DNA of 61,450 nt from Verrucomicrobiota bacterium (lineage in GTDB: Bacteria > Verrucomicrobiota > Verrucomicrobiia > Limisphaerales > SXTU01), in assembly GCA_016871445.1 (NCBI GenBank), contig VHDH01000010.1, forward strand, positions 1-61,450, read 5' to 3'. Below the pieces are notes generated by a model. The model did not search any database. It had not been told where the DNA came from and worked only from the letters and a program-made list of their open reading frames with translations. The translations under genes and the position numbers were made by a program. Shown here piece by piece: positions 9,299 through 18,073 of the stretch. Numbering within the stretch: the stretch's first letter is position 1; each line of letters starts with the position of its first letter.

Positions 9299-9946
9299 TC
9301 AGCCCGCCGGAGCCGTCTCGATCCGCCCCGCTTCCATCCGCAGGCGCACGTCCGCCAGTTGCTCCGCCTCGCGCCGGCTGTGGGTGATGTGCAAGGCGGT
9401 GAGGTTCAGCTCACGTTGCAGCCGCTTCAGTAACGCCGCGAGATCGTCGCGCAGTTCCTCGTCCAGCGCGGAGAGTGGTTCGTCCAGCAGCAGCACGCTG
9501 GGTTTGGCCGCCAACGCGCGGCCCAACGCCACGCGCTGGCGCTCGCCGCCGGAGAGGTTTTGCGGCAGCCGGTCCAGCAGGTGCGCGACGCCGAGGTGTT
9601 CGGCCAGCTCCTTCACCCGCGCGGTGATTTCCGCCCCGGGCCGTTTCCGAATCGCCAGCGCGAAGCCGATTTGCTCGCGCACGGTCATCGTCGGAAACAT
9701 CGCGCCATCCTGCGGCACGTAGCCGATGCCGCGCTCGCCAGGCGGCAGATCCGTCACGTCGCGTTCGCCAATGAACACGCGTCCGCCTGACGGCTGGCGC
9801 AGGCCGCAGAGGATTTCGAGCAGGGTCGTCTTGCCGCAGCCCGTGCGCCCCATGAGCACGCCGTAGCTCCCTGCCGGCACAGTGAAGGAGACGGCATCAA
9901 GCCGGAACGCGCCGGCGTGCCAGGAAACGGCGTCGAAGCGGATCAT
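9299..9946 (-). CDS. ABC transporter ATP-binding protein, molybdate/tungstate/sulfate type
   Basis: A 215-residue ABC ATPase with Walker A GRTGCGKTT (about residues 34-42), Q-loop GYVPQDGAMFP, signature LSGGERQRVALGRAL, Walker B VLLLDEPLSALD and switch His in LHITHSRREAE. The order and wording resemble ModC/WtpC/CysA. It stops right after the nucleotide-binding domain and lacks the C-terminal TOBE/MOP domain common in ModC. It lies downstream of the permease gene at 10053-10850 on the same strand. It is convergent with the pseudopilin gene, 8 nt apart. Confidence 0.85.
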   Translation of the reverse strand: MIRFDAVSWHAGAFRLDAVSFTVPAGSYGVLMGRTGCGKTTLLEILCGLRQPSGGRVFIGERDVTDLPPGERGIGYVPQDGAMFPTMTVREQIGFALAIRKRPGAEITARVKELAEHLGVAHLLDRLPQNLSGGERQRVALGRALAAKPSVLLLDEPLSALDEELRDDLAALLKRLQRELNLTALHITHSRREAEQLADVRLRMEAGRIETAPAG

Positions 9947-10052
9947 TGCCGACCTCCCGAAGCAGTCAGCGTCCCGCGTTCACCATTCAGCGCGTTCGCC
10001 CAAGCGTCACCCGCCCGCACCGAACCCTGAAACTTGGAGGCTAAACCCTTTC

Positions 10053-10850
10053 TCATACCTCTTCCCCCAGCCACTTCACCGCCGCGAGCACGCCCATGGC
10101 GCATAGCACCATGAGAAGGCTCACGGCCACGGCGGCTTCGAGGTTGCCCACGCTGAGTTCGAGCCAAACAGTTGTGGGCAGCACCTCGGTTTTCATGCGC
10201 GTCGCCCCCGCGAAAACAAGGATGGGGCCAAACTCGCCGAGGCTGCGCGCCCATGCCACGCTCGCAGCGGCGAACATCCCCCGCCGCGCCGCCGGCAACG
10301 TCACCAACCAAAACGCCTGCGCCCGTGTGCAACCCAGCGTCATCGCCACGTCCTCAGGCCGCGCCGAGAGATGGTCGAACGTGTGCCGCATCGTCCGCAC
10401 CGCAAAGGCCGCGCCAATGGTGAATTGTGCGAGCACGACACCGTAGACCGTGTAGGTGAATGTCACCGTGGCCGACTCGATGAACTTACCAAAGCCCGTT
10501 TGAAAGAGGATGAGCAAGCACAGCCCCATGACCATCGGCGGCAGGACGATCGGAATGTCCAACGCGGCCTCGACAACGTGCTTGCCGGGAAAGCGCGCCC
10601 GCGTCAGCAAGTAACCCACCGGCACCGCCAGCAGCAGCGAGAGCAACGCCGTAACCGTGCAGGTCACGAGACTCAGGACGACGGAGTATTGGATTTCCCG
10701 CTTGCCCAACGCGGCGAAGAGCTTGTCCGGCGTGGTGTAACCGGCGGTAGCTACCAGCATTGCCACGAGGAACAGCAGATACAAGCCACCCACCACGCTC
10801 AGGGCGAGCCAGAACGGGGAAACGCGTTGCGCGGGCAGAGCCATTGGCAC
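10053..10850 (-). CDS. ABC transporter permease, molybdate/tungstate/sulfate type
   Basis: A 265-residue inner-membrane permease with about 6 membrane helices. The EAA loop is visible as EDVAMTLGCTRAQAFW followed by the ARSLGEFGPI segment typical of ModB/WtpB/CysT permeases. It forms a pair with the downstream ATPase (106 bp apart). No periplasmic binding protein (ModA/WtpA/Sbp) is encoded beside them: the upstream neighbour is the divergent recA. The transported oxyanion cannot be told from sequence. Confidence 0.85.
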   Translation of the reverse strand: MPMALPAQRVSPFWLALSVVGGLYLLFLVAMLVATAGYTTPDKLFAALGKREIQYSVVLSLVTCTVTALLSLLLAVPVGYLLTRARFPGKHVVEAALDIPIVLPPMVMGLCLLILFQTGFGKFIESATVTFTYTVYGVVLAQFTIGAAFAVRTMRHTFDHLSARPEDVAMTLGCTRAQAFWLVTLPAARRGMFAAASVAWARSLGEFGPILVFAGATRMKTEVLPTTVWLELSVGNLEAAVAVSLLMVLCAMGVLAAVKWLGEEV

Positions 10851-10925
10851 CGACGCTCAAAGTTCACCGCCCAAACCTCAAGCGAAAACCGATCGACCCT
10901 CGGGCAGGACTCTGCGACACCGGCG

Positions 10926-10953
10926 TTGACGCGCCGCCCACCATGCTTAAGCT
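10926..10953 (+). promoter_or_regulatory. Candidate sigma-70-type promoter for recA
   Basis: TTGACG at 10926-10931 and TAAGCT at 10948-10953 are separated by 16 bp, about 50 bp before the recA start. The -10 match is only moderate. No LexA-box palindrome stands out. Confidence 0.25.
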
Positions 10954-11000
10954 TGGCCCTACTGGATTGACCCTTTTCAACTCACAGCCCTCACCTGTCT

Positions 11001-12065
11001 ATGCCTACGAAGCCTGAAGCCAAATCTCCTGACCCAAAAGCCGCCGAAGCCAAGGCCATCTCCGTCAGCAAGCAGCGCGACCTCGATGCCGCCATCTCCA
11101 CCATCACCAAAAGCTACGGCGATGGCGCCATCATGCGGCTCGGTGCTGCCACCGCGCAGCGACAGATCGAGGTCATCCCGACGGGCTCACTTGCCCTAGA
11201 CCTTGCGCTGGGGGTTGGCGGTGTGCCGCGCGGCCGCGTCATTGAGATTTTCGGCCCGGAGTCCTCCGGCAAGACCACGCTCATGCTCCACGTCATTGCT
11301 CACGCGCAGCGGGCCGGCGGCCTGGCGGCGTTTATTGACGCGGAACACGCGCTCGATCCCGGCTACGCCAAGAAGCTCGGCGTGAACCTTGACGACCTGC
11401 TTGTCTCCCAGCCCGACTCCGGCGAGGAGGCGCTCACCATCTGCGAGACCCTCGCACGCTCAAACGCCCTCGACGTGATCGTAGTGGACTCTGTCGCCGC
11501 GCTGGTGCCCAAGGCTGAGTTGGAGGGCGAGATGGGTATGGCAACCATGGGCATGCAAGCGCGGCTCATGTCGCAGGCCTTGCGCAAGCTCACCGCACTG
11601 CTCAACAAGGGCAAAACCACCTGCATCTTCACCAACCAGCTCCGCGAAAAGGTCGGCGTCATGTTCGGCAACCCAGAGACCACGCCCGGCGGCAAGGCGC
11701 TGAAATTCTACGCCAGCGTGCGCCTGGATATCCGCCGCAAGGACACGCTTAAGGACGCCGCCGGCAACGCCACCGGTAACCACGTCCGCGTGAAGGTGGT
11801 TAAGAACAAGGTCGCCCCGCCCTTCGCCGAAGCCGAATTCGACATCATCTACAATCACGGCATCGACAAGGAAGGCAGCATTCTCGACGTGGGCATTGAG
11901 AACGGTGTGGTAGAAAAGAAAGGCGCGTGGCTGCAATTTGCCGGCGACCTCATCGGTCAGGGTAAGGAAGCCGCCAAGCGGGCTCTCGTAGACAAGCCCG
12001 AACTCGCCAAGAAAATTGTCGACGCCATCCTTGCCAAGCGCACCGCCCCGGCGCCCACAGCGTGA
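11001..12065 (+). CDS. recA: Recombinase RecA
   Basis: A 354-residue strand-exchange ATPase central to homologous recombination and SOS signalling. It has Walker A GPESSGKT at 85-92, the [11 protein letters not shown] segment, Walker [13 protein letters not shown], the loop containing [22 protein letters not shown], the [37 protein letters not shown]-type core (seen in full in the frame), and an Ala/Lys-rich C-terminus. The N-terminus has a Lys/Ala/Pro-rich extension of about 20 residues. The TGA at 12063-12065 directly abuts the stop codon of the convergent permease gene. Confidence 0.98.
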   Translation: MPTKPEAKSPDPKAAEAKAISVSKQRDLDAAISTITKSYGDGAIMRLGAATAQRQIEVIPTGSLALDLALGVGGVPRGRVIEIFGPESSGKTTLMLHVIAHAQRAGGLAAFIDAEHALDPGYAKKLGVNLDDLLVSQPDSGEEALTICETLARSNALDVIVVDSVAALVPKAELEGEMGMATMGMQARLMSQALRKLTALLNKGKTTCIFTNQLREKVGVMFGNPETTPGGKALKFYASVRLDIRRKDTLKDAAGNATGNHVRVKVVKNKVAPPFAEAEFDIIYNHGIDKEGSILDVGIENGVVEKKGAWLQFAGDLIGQGKEAAKRALVDKPELAKKIVDAILAKRTAPAPTA

Positions 12066-13130
12066 TCAAGTGGCGGCTCGGCTTTGCCGCCATTTGTCCA
12101 GGCCCACGGCGGCGATGATGAGGCCGCCGATGATGATTTCCTGCATGTAACTCGGCCAATCCATGTATTGGCTGCCAGTGCGCAGGACCGCCATCGTCAG
12201 CGCGCCAATCATCGCCCCAAGAATGCTACCCGTGCCGCCGCTTAGGCTAGCGCCGCCAATGACCACGGCCGCGATCACATCGAGTTCCAGCCCGATGGCG
12301 GAGGTCGGGTCACCCTGTTGCAAGCGGCTCAACAACATGACGCCCGCGAGGCCGAAGAGCATCCCGGCCAGCGCGTAGATGGCGAGCTTCGTCGTCCGGA
12401 CGCGGATGCCGCAAAGCCGGGCCGTGGCCTCATTCGAGCCGATGGCAAAGATGTGCCGGCCAAAGACTGTCTGCCGCATCACCACCGCCATCACCACCGC
12501 GAGCGCGACGGCCACCCATACGCCCGGCGGCGGCAACGCGCCCAGCGGGTCGGGATCCGTCATCAGCGTGCCAATGTTAGATTCTTTGAAGTTCACGGTC
12601 TGGTTGCCGGCCAGCCACTTCGCCACGCCGCGCGCGGCGCCCAGCATCCCGAGCGTCACGATGAACGGCGTAAGCCGAAACGCCGCAACCAACGCCCCGT
12701 TTAGCGCGCCGACGAACGCCCCACCCGCAAGGCACGCCGCCAGCACGCCTGGCAGTCCCACGCCCTTTTGGATGAGTAATGCTCCTGCGACCGTGGAAAG
12801 CGCCACGACGGAGCCGACGCTGAGGTCGATTCCCGCGCTCACGATAATCATGGTCATTCCCAACGCTGCGAGCGCTACCACGACAGTCTGCGTCAGCACG
12901 GTCTTGAACGTGGCCAGGGACAAAAATGCCTTTAGGCCATCATAATTGGACTCGCGCACCGCCTGCAGAAATCCGCTGAAACCCTTCAGGCCCGCCGCCT
13001 GCATTTGCTCCGCCGCGTCTTTCCATGCAAGCAGTCCGATGAACAACAACACGACGGCTGCAAGGATAAGCGCCGGGCCGAAGCTGGCAAAGAGGCGGAC
13101 AAGAAGTGGGCGTTGGGTGGAAGTGTCCAT
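12066..13130 (-). CDS. Sugar ABC transporter permease, ribose (RbsC) type
   Basis: A 354-residue permease of the BPD_transp_2 family (ribose/xylose/galactose uptake). Typical segments are MTMIIVSAGIDLSVGSVVAL, VTLGMLGAARGVAKWLAG, GRHIFAIGSNEATARLCGI, LDVIAAVVIGGASLSGGTGSI and GALTMAVLRTG. Eight or more hydrophobic helices are apparent. It starts 6 nt after the stop of the ATPase gene at 13137-14744, so the two form one transcription unit. No sugar-binding protein gene is next to them. Sugar specificity unknown. Confidence 0.88.
   Translation of the reverse strand: MDTSTQRPLLVRLFASFGPALILAAVVLLFIGLLAWKDAAEQMQAAGLKGFSGFLQAVRESNYDGLKAFLSLATFKTVLTQTVVVALAALGMTMIIVSAGIDLSVGSVVALSTVAGALLIQKGVGLPGVLAACLAGGAFVGALNGALVAAFRLTPFIVTLGMLGAARGVAKWLAGNQTVNFKESNIGTLMTDPDPLGALPPPGVWVAVALAVVMAVVMRQTVFGRHIFAIGSNEATARLCGIRVRTTKLAIYALAGMLFGLAGVMLLSRLQQGDPTSAIGLELDVIAAVVIGGASLSGGTGSILGAMIGALTMAVLRTGSQYMDWPSYMQEIIIGGLIIAAVGLDKWRQSRAAT
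12071..12092. terminator. Possible bidirectional hairpin at the recA/permease junction
   Basis: TGGCGGC (12071-12077) and GCCGCCA (12086-12092) form a 7-bp GC stem with an 8-nt loop, inside the last codons of the permease and 6 nt past the recA stop. A proper T-run is missing, so termination is only suggested. Confidence 0.3.
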
Positions 13131-13136
13131 ATGCGG

Positions 13137-14744
13137 TTAGTGACCAATCGCCGCCGCGATAATTTCGTGTTCCGACCACTCCACCGCCGGGCGAGTCGCG
13201 ACCAGTTCGCCGCGGCACATCACGCCAATGGTGTCGCAGACGCCAAGCAACTCGGGCAAGTAGCTGCTAATGAAGAGCACGGCCTTGCCCTGCGCAGCTA
13301 GTTCTCCAATGAGGCGGTAGATGTGCGCCTTGCTCCCCACGTCAATGCCGCGGGTCGGCTCGTCGAGCAAAAGGATGCGAGCGTCGTGATGAAGCAGCCG
13401 ACCGAGGGCAATCTTTTGCTGGTTACCGCCGGAAAGTTCGCCGATGGGCTGCTCCGGCCCACGCGCACGGACATCGAGACGCGTCATCCACTCACGCGCG
13501 GCGGCGTGCTGACGACGCGAGGAGAGCAGGCCAAACCGCGTGAAAGGTCCAAGGCGCGTGGGGGTGAGATTATCCGCAACCGAGCGGTTGAGCATGAGGC
13601 CCTCCTCCTTACGATTTTCCGAGAGCAGGCCAAGGCCGGCCCGGAGGCTGTCCGCGGGACTTCGGGTGGCAATCGAAGAGAAGATACCTTCTTGGGATGG
13701 CTGGTCGCCGATGGCTGAAGGTTCTTTAGCAGTTGGCGAATGGCGAGCAGGAGGCACACATTCCGCTGGAATGTTGCCACACACACAGACCTCTCCAGCC
13801 GCAAGTTCGTCCAGGCCAAAGACCGCGCGCGCCGTCTCCGTGCGGCCAGCTCCAATGAGGCCGGCGAGGCCAAAAATTTCGCCGGCCCGGAGTTGCAGAT
13901 TGACCCGCCGGGGCTTGGTGCGGCCAGCTAGCTCCTTCACCTCCAGCACGGGCGCGCCCAACGCGTGCGGTGTGCGCGGGTAAATGTCCTTCAGCTCGCG
14001 GCCCACCATAAGGCGGATGATGTCCTCGACGCGCACGACGGCCATGTCGCCGGAACCAACAGTTTCACCGTCACGGAGAACCGTGTAGCGCTGGCATACG
14101 CGCTGGCACTCCTCTAGGAAGTGGCTGATGTAAATCACGCTCACGCCGCGCGCACAGAGCCGCCCGATGACGCGGAAGAGGTTCTCCGTGTCCAACTGCG
14201 TAAGACTACTGGTCGGCTCGTCCATGATGAGCACCTTCGGCTCGCGCACGAGCGCGCGGGCGATCTCGACCAACTGCTGCTGCGCGATGGGGAGCGTGTT
14301 AACGGGCGCGGCAAGCGGGAGTTCGGCCTGCTGAAGTTGCTCCAGCGCGTGGCGGGCCAGGTTATGGCGTTGCGCACGGTCCAGCCAGCCGAAGCGCGCC
14401 GGTTCCTCGCCGAGCAGGATGTTCTCCTCCACGCTCAGGTGCGGCGCGAGGTTTAACTCCTGATAGATCATCGCGATTCCGCATTCGCGAGCGTGAAGCG
14501 GATCCGCCGGGCGGAACGGCTGCCCATCCAGAGTGATGTTCCCTGCATCGGGCTGGTACGCGCCAGAGAGGATCTTCATCAGTGTGCTCTTGCCTGCGCC
14601 ATTCTCGCCGATGAGCGCGTGCGCCTCGCCGGGCGCGACGGACAACGCCACGTTGCGCAGGGCCTGCGTCGCGCCGAAGGCCTTCCGCACGCACGCCATT
14701 TCGAGACGAGCAACGGAAGTGAGGTTGGGCGGTAAAGCCGGCAT
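13137..14744 (-). CDS. Sugar ABC transporter ATP-binding protein, ribose (RbsA) type, with an internal insertion
   Basis: A 535-residue fusion of two ABC ATPase domains as in RbsA/MglA/XylG. Domain 1 has Walker A GENGAGKST (about 47-55) and Walker B VLIMDEPTSSL. Domain 2 has the degenerate GAGRTE loop (about 298-303), LSGGNQQKIALGRLL and ILLLDEPTRGIDVG. Between VCVCG and RSPADSLRAGLG, where relatives have only a few residues, about 36 extra residues (about 324-359) are encoded by 13668-13775, which contains a palindrome. The reading frame stays open. It drives the permease at 12066-13130; the binding protein is absent locally. Confidence 0.9.
   Translation of the reverse strand: MPALPPNLTSVARLEMACVRKAFGATQALRNVALSVAPGEAHALIGENGAGKSTLMKILSGAYQPDAGNITLDGQPFRPADPLHARECGIAMIYQELNLAPHLSVEENILLGEEPARFGWLDRAQRHNLARHALEQLQQAELPLAAPVNTLPIAQQQLVEIARALVREPKVLIMDEPTSSLTQLDTENLFRVIGRLCARGVSVIYISHFLEECQRVCQRYTVLRDGETVGSGDMAVVRVEDIIRLMVGRELKDIYPRTPHALGAPVLEVKELAGRTKPRRVNLQLRAGEIFGLAGLIGAGRTETARAVFGLDELAAGEVCVCGNIPAECVPPARHSPTAKEPSAIGDQPSQEGIFSSIATRSPADSLRAGLGLLSENRKEEGLMLNRSVADNLTPTRLGPFTRFGLLSSRRQHAAAREWMTRLDVRARGPEQPIGELSGGNQQKIALGRLLHHDARILLLDEPTRGIDVGSKAHIYRLIGELAAQGKAVLFISSYLPELLGVCDTIGVMCRGELVATRPAVEWSEHEIIAAAIGH
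13668..13775. repeat. Palindrome-bearing in-frame insertion inside the sugar ABC ATPase gene
   Basis: About 108 bp interrupt the second ATPase domain. One end carries a perfect 7-bp inverted repeat, ACATTCC(GCT)GGAATGT, at 13758-13774. The encoded peptide is rich in Pro/Ser/Ala and does not look like ABC ATPase sequence. This resembles a small mobile palindromic element inserted in frame. The boundaries are estimated from where family similarity stops and resumes. Confidence 0.45.
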
Positions 14745-14810
14745 TTGCGTGGGACGAATGTGGGTGAAAGCCCCGGCGCAGGCAAGGCAACGGACACGAA
14801 GCCGCCCGCG

Positions 14811-15362
14811 TCAAGGCTCTGCGAGCACCTCGATCACCTTCGCGCGGATCGCGGCGTAGTCGGCGTCGCCCTTTAGGAACTGGCCGCCCGGATGGATGTG
14901 GCGGATGACCCCGCGCCGATCGAGCAAAAAGGACACGCTGGTAAAGGCGCGCTCATGGCCGTCGAGCCACCAGTGCCGCAGCGTTTGCCAGTCAAGATCA
15001 ACAGCCACGGGGAATTTGAAGCCTAGCTCAGCTGCATGCCCCGCCACCTGCGCAGGATCCAGCGGCGTGCGGACTTTGTGGTGATAAACGCCGACGACTT
15101 GCAGGCCCCGCCCGCCAAACTCGGTGTGAAACTCGTTCAAGGCAGGGGCAGTTGTACGGCAAAGCTCGCAATTTGGGGCCGTCCACCAGCGCACCAACAC
15201 GGCTTTGCCCCGCAGTTGCTTCAAAGAGAGCGGCCCGGAATTCTGCCAATGCGCAAGCTGCCACTCCGGCGCGGGCCGGCCAATCAACGGGTCGGCGGCG
15301 CGGGCGGCGGGTCGGACGCTGAGCCAAGTCAGGCTAGCCAGCAAGTAGCGACGGCGGTTCAC
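14811..15362 (-). CDS. TlpA/redoxin-family thioredoxin-like protein, exported
   Basis: A 183-residue thioredoxin-fold protein with the redox pair CELC in VRWWTAPNCELCRTTAPALNEF, then VVGVYHHK, the cis-Pro region FKFPVAVDLD, and VSFLLDRRGVIRHIHPGG. The GTG at 15362 begins an RR-containing signal (NRRRYLLASLTWL) ending near ARAAD, which suggests export, possibly by Tat. An ATG at 15407 is in frame but would overlap the divergent transporter region. Likely role is thiol-disulfide exchange or peroxide handling outside the cytoplasm; the partner is unknown. Confidence 0.78.
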   Translation of the reverse strand: MNRRRYLLASLTWLSVRPAARAADPLIGRPAPEWQLAHWQNSGPLSLKQLRGKAVLVRWWTAPNCELCRTTAPALNEFHTEFGGRGLQVVGVYHHKVRTPLDPAQVAGHAAELGFKFPVAVDLDWQTLRHWWLDGHERAFTSVSFLLDRRGVIRHIHPGGQFLKGDADYAAIRAKVIEVLAEP

Positions 15363-15460
15363 ACCCCGTATTCTGACCGATGCCCTCCGCAAGCGCAATG
15401 CAGCCACGCGTTGGCGTGAAAGGCATTTTCAAGCCGTCGCGCTTCGCTACAGTCCGCGCC

Positions 15461-16699
15461 GTGACAACGGAGCGCCGCCCCCTGCCGTGGGTCGAATACA
15501 CCGAACTGACCGCGCTGTTCCTCATCCAAGGGGCGGCGATGGGTATGTGGCTCGTGCCCTTGAGCACCGTGCTGGACGCGCACGGACAGCAAGCCATCAA
15601 GCCATTTGCCTTTGCGGCCTCAGCGGTGGCGGCGTTCATCTCTCCGCTTTTCTTTGGCGCGATGGCAGACCGGCAAACCTCGCCGATCAAGATCCTGCGT
15701 TGGCTGTCCGTCGCCACCGCCGCCTCCATGGCGTTGGCCTCATTGGCTATTCAATGCGGCTGGAGCCCTTGGCTCGTGCTGGCCTTCATTCAACTCCACG
15801 CGCTGTGCTCATCCCCCACGTGGAGCATCGCATCCTCCGTAGTTTTCTCCCGACTACGCGATGCGAAGCGCGAGTTTGGTCCCATCCGCGCGGTGGCTAC
15901 GCTGGGCTGGATGGCCGGCTGCTGGCTCGTCAGTGCGCTCAATGCCGACGCCTCGCCCCGCGCCGGCTACAACGGCGCCCTCACTTGGCTAGTCGTGACC
16001 GCCTTCACTTTCCTATTGCCCGAGGTGAACGCACCCCAGGTGACCGGCAAGACGACGCTCCGCGAACGGCTTGGCCTTGACGCGCTTACGCTCCTCAAAA
16101 ACCACGACCACCGCGTCGTGTTCATTACCGCTGCGTTGTTTAACATCCCGCTTGCGGCGTTTTATCCCTACACGCCACCGCACCTGAAAGAGCTTGGCCT
16201 CGGACACACCACTGCGTGGATGACCCTCGGCCAGGTGACGGAAATCTTCGCGATGCTTTTCCTCGCACGGCTGCTAACCAACTGGCGGCTTAAATGGATT
16301 CTCGCTACGGGCCTTGGCTTCGGCGTGCTGCGCTTCGTGCTCTCCGCACTCGATGCTAAGACGTGGATTCTCCTCGGCATCGCGCTGCACGGTTGCTCGT
16401 TCACTCTGGTCTTCATCACGGCGCAGATCTACCTCGATCAATGTGTGGACCCGGCGTGGCGCACGCGGGCGCAGGCCCTCATGTCACTGATGACCAGCGG
16501 CGTGGGGAACCTCATTGGTTACCTCGGCGTGGGCGCTTGGTTCACCGCCAATGCCCGGCCCGCTGGCGAAAACTGGCCGGTCTTCTGGAGTGGCCTCGCT
16601 GTATCTGTCGCCGCCGTGCTGGCCTACTTCCTCCTCGCGTATCAGGGAAAGGGCGCGAGACCAGCAATCACGAAAAGCGTCACAGCCCCAGCTTCTTAA
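15461..16699 (+). CDS. MFS nucleoside:H+ symporter-like transporter (NupG family)
   Basis: About 412 residues with 12 predicted helices, similar to the nucleoside:H+ symporter family of the MFS. Examples are ELTALFLIQGAAMGMWLVP in TM1, SPLFFGAMADRQ at the TM2-TM3 loop, and PTWSIASSVVFSRLRDAKREFGPIR after TM4. The GTG at 15461 gives the family's normal length and places TM1 about 12 residues in; an in-frame ATG at 15380 would add 27 residues. The 3' end overlaps the end of convergent purB by 20 bp. Nucleoside transport beside a purine gene is a suggestive but unproven pairing. Confidence 0.8.
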   Translation: MTTERRPLPWVEYTELTALFLIQGAAMGMWLVPLSTVLDAHGQQAIKPFAFAASAVAAFISPLFFGAMADRQTSPIKILRWLSVATAASMALASLAIQCGWSPWLVLAFIQLHALCSSPTWSIASSVVFSRLRDAKREFGPIRAVATLGWMAGCWLVSALNADASPRAGYNGALTWLVVTAFTFLLPEVNAPQVTGKTTLRERLGLDALTLLKNHDHRVVFITAALFNIPLAAFYPYTPPHLKELGLGHTTAWMTLGQVTEIFAMLFLARLLTNWRLKWILATGLGFGVLRFVLSALDAKTWILLGIALHGCSFTLVFITAQIYLDQCVDPAWRTRAQALMSLMTSGVGNLIGYLGVGAWFTANARPAGENWPVFWSGLAVSVAAVLAYFLLAYQGKGARPAITKSVTAPAS

Positions 16700-18014
16700 A
16701 TCGGCTTTTCACTTCCTTAAAATGGAAGTTCAACGAGCAGAGCGCTTCGAGTTCACCTTGCTTGAAATGCTTCGCCACCGCGGGATCGGCTTTGAGCTCG
16801 GCGAGGAAGTCCGCGTCGTCGCGGCCGGCGTGCTTCACTTCCCAGGTCTTCATCGCGCCGGTTTGCACGAGGTGATACGCCTCCTCGCGGGTCAGGCCTT
16901 TCTTGATGAGGGCGAGCAGGACGGTTTGGCTGTTCCACATGCCGAGCGAGAGGCCGAGGTTCTTCTTCATGTTCGCGGGATACACAACGATGCCTTCCAT
17001 CAGGCGCGTGAGCAGGCCGAACATGTAGTCGAGCAACGTGCAGGAGTCGGGGAAGATGATGCGCTCGACGCTGCTGTGGCTGATGTCGCGCTCATGCCAG
17101 AGGGCGACGTTTTCCAGCGCGGCGACGGCGTTGCCGCGTAACACGCGGGCGAGGCCGGTGAGGCGTTCCCACGTGATGGGGTTGCGCTTGTGCGGCATGG
17201 CGCTGCTGCCTTTCTGGCCTTTGGTGAAGGGCTCTTCGGCTTCGAGCACCTCGGTGCGCTGCAAATGACGGAACTCCACCGCCCAACGCTCAATGCTCGC
17301 ACCGACGAGGGCCATGGTGAGTTGGAACTCCGCATGGATGTCGCGTTGGACGACTTGGGTGGCGATGGGTGCAGGGTGGAGTCCGAGCTTCTTGCAGACG
17401 TAAGCCTCGACGCGCGGCGAGAGGTGGGCGCTGGTGCCGACAGCACCGGAGATTTTTCCTACGGCCACGACGTGGCGGACAGCTTGGAGCCGACGGAGGG
17501 CGCGGGTGAACTCATCGTGCATGAGCGCGAGCTTGAGGCCGAAGGTGGTGGGCTCGGCTTGGATGCCGTGGCTGCGGCCGATGCAGGGGGTGAGCTTGTG
17601 TTCTTTGGCGCGACGCGCGATGACGGGCAGGAGTTTCTGCACGTCGGCGATGAGCAGGTCGGCGCTCTGCCTCATCTGCACGGCGTAACAGGTGTCGCCC
17701 ACGTCGCTGCTGGTGAGGCCGAAGTGGAACCAGCGGCTGGCCGGGTCGTTGATGGCCTCGGCGACAGCGGTGGTGAAGCCGATGACGTCATGGTTAAGCG
17801 TCTTTTCCAGCTCACGCTGACGAGCAACGAGGCCCGGCAGGTCGGCGAACCACTTGTCGCAGCCGGCCTTGATTTTGGCGAAGTCCCGCCGGGGCACGAT
17901 GCCCTCCTTCGCGAGCGCTTCGCTGGCGAGGAGTTCGATTTGGAGCCAGAGGTTGAGCTTGTTTTCGTCCGTCCAGATGGCCCGCATTTCGGGGCGGGAA
18001 TAGCGCGTAATCAT
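16680..18014 (-). CDS. purB: Adenylosuccinate lyase
   Basis: A 444-residue member of the fumarase/aspartase superfamily. It splits adenylosuccinate and SAICAR to AMP/AICAR plus fumarate in purine synthesis. Seen: HFGLTSSDVGDT near the N-terminal third, IGRSHGIQAEPTTFG (catalytic His region), GKISGAVGTSAHLSP, and the family signature GSSAMPHKRNP at about 268-278, which carries the catalytic Ser loop. Length is typical. It stands alone on the minus strand, overlapping the convergent nucleoside transporter by 20 bp. Confidence 0.96.
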   Translation of the reverse strand: MITRYSRPEMRAIWTDENKLNLWLQIELLASEALAKEGIVPRRDFAKIKAGCDKWFADLPGLVARQRELEKTLNHDVIGFTTAVAEAINDPASRWFHFGLTSSDVGDTCYAVQMRQSADLLIADVQKLLPVIARRAKEHKLTPCIGRSHGIQAEPTTFGLKLALMHDEFTRALRRLQAVRHVVAVGKISGAVGTSAHLSPRVEAYVCKKLGLHPAPIATQVVQRDIHAEFQLTMALVGASIERWAVEFRHLQRTEVLEAEEPFTKGQKGSSAMPHKRNPITWERLTGLARVLRGNAVAALENVALWHERDISHSSVERIIFPDSCTLLDYMFGLLTRLMEGIVVYPANMKKNLGLSLGMWNSQTVLLALIKKGLTREEAYHLVQTGAMKTWEVKHAGRDDADFLAELKADPAVAKHFKQGELEALCSLNFHFKEVKSRFKKLGL

Positions 18015-18073
18015 GCCCCCGCATGAAACCGTAAAATCGGCGGGGGAAAAAGAGGAAACCGCAAGCGGGCAAC

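Noticed and set aside
9943-10332. A 129-codon minus frame spanning the ATPase-permease gap
   Set aside because: Overlaps the permease in another frame and has no recognisable features; I looked here for a missing binding protein and found none.
17190-18026. A 278-codon plus-strand frame opposite purB
   Set aside because: Antisense shadow of a conserved enzyme gene.
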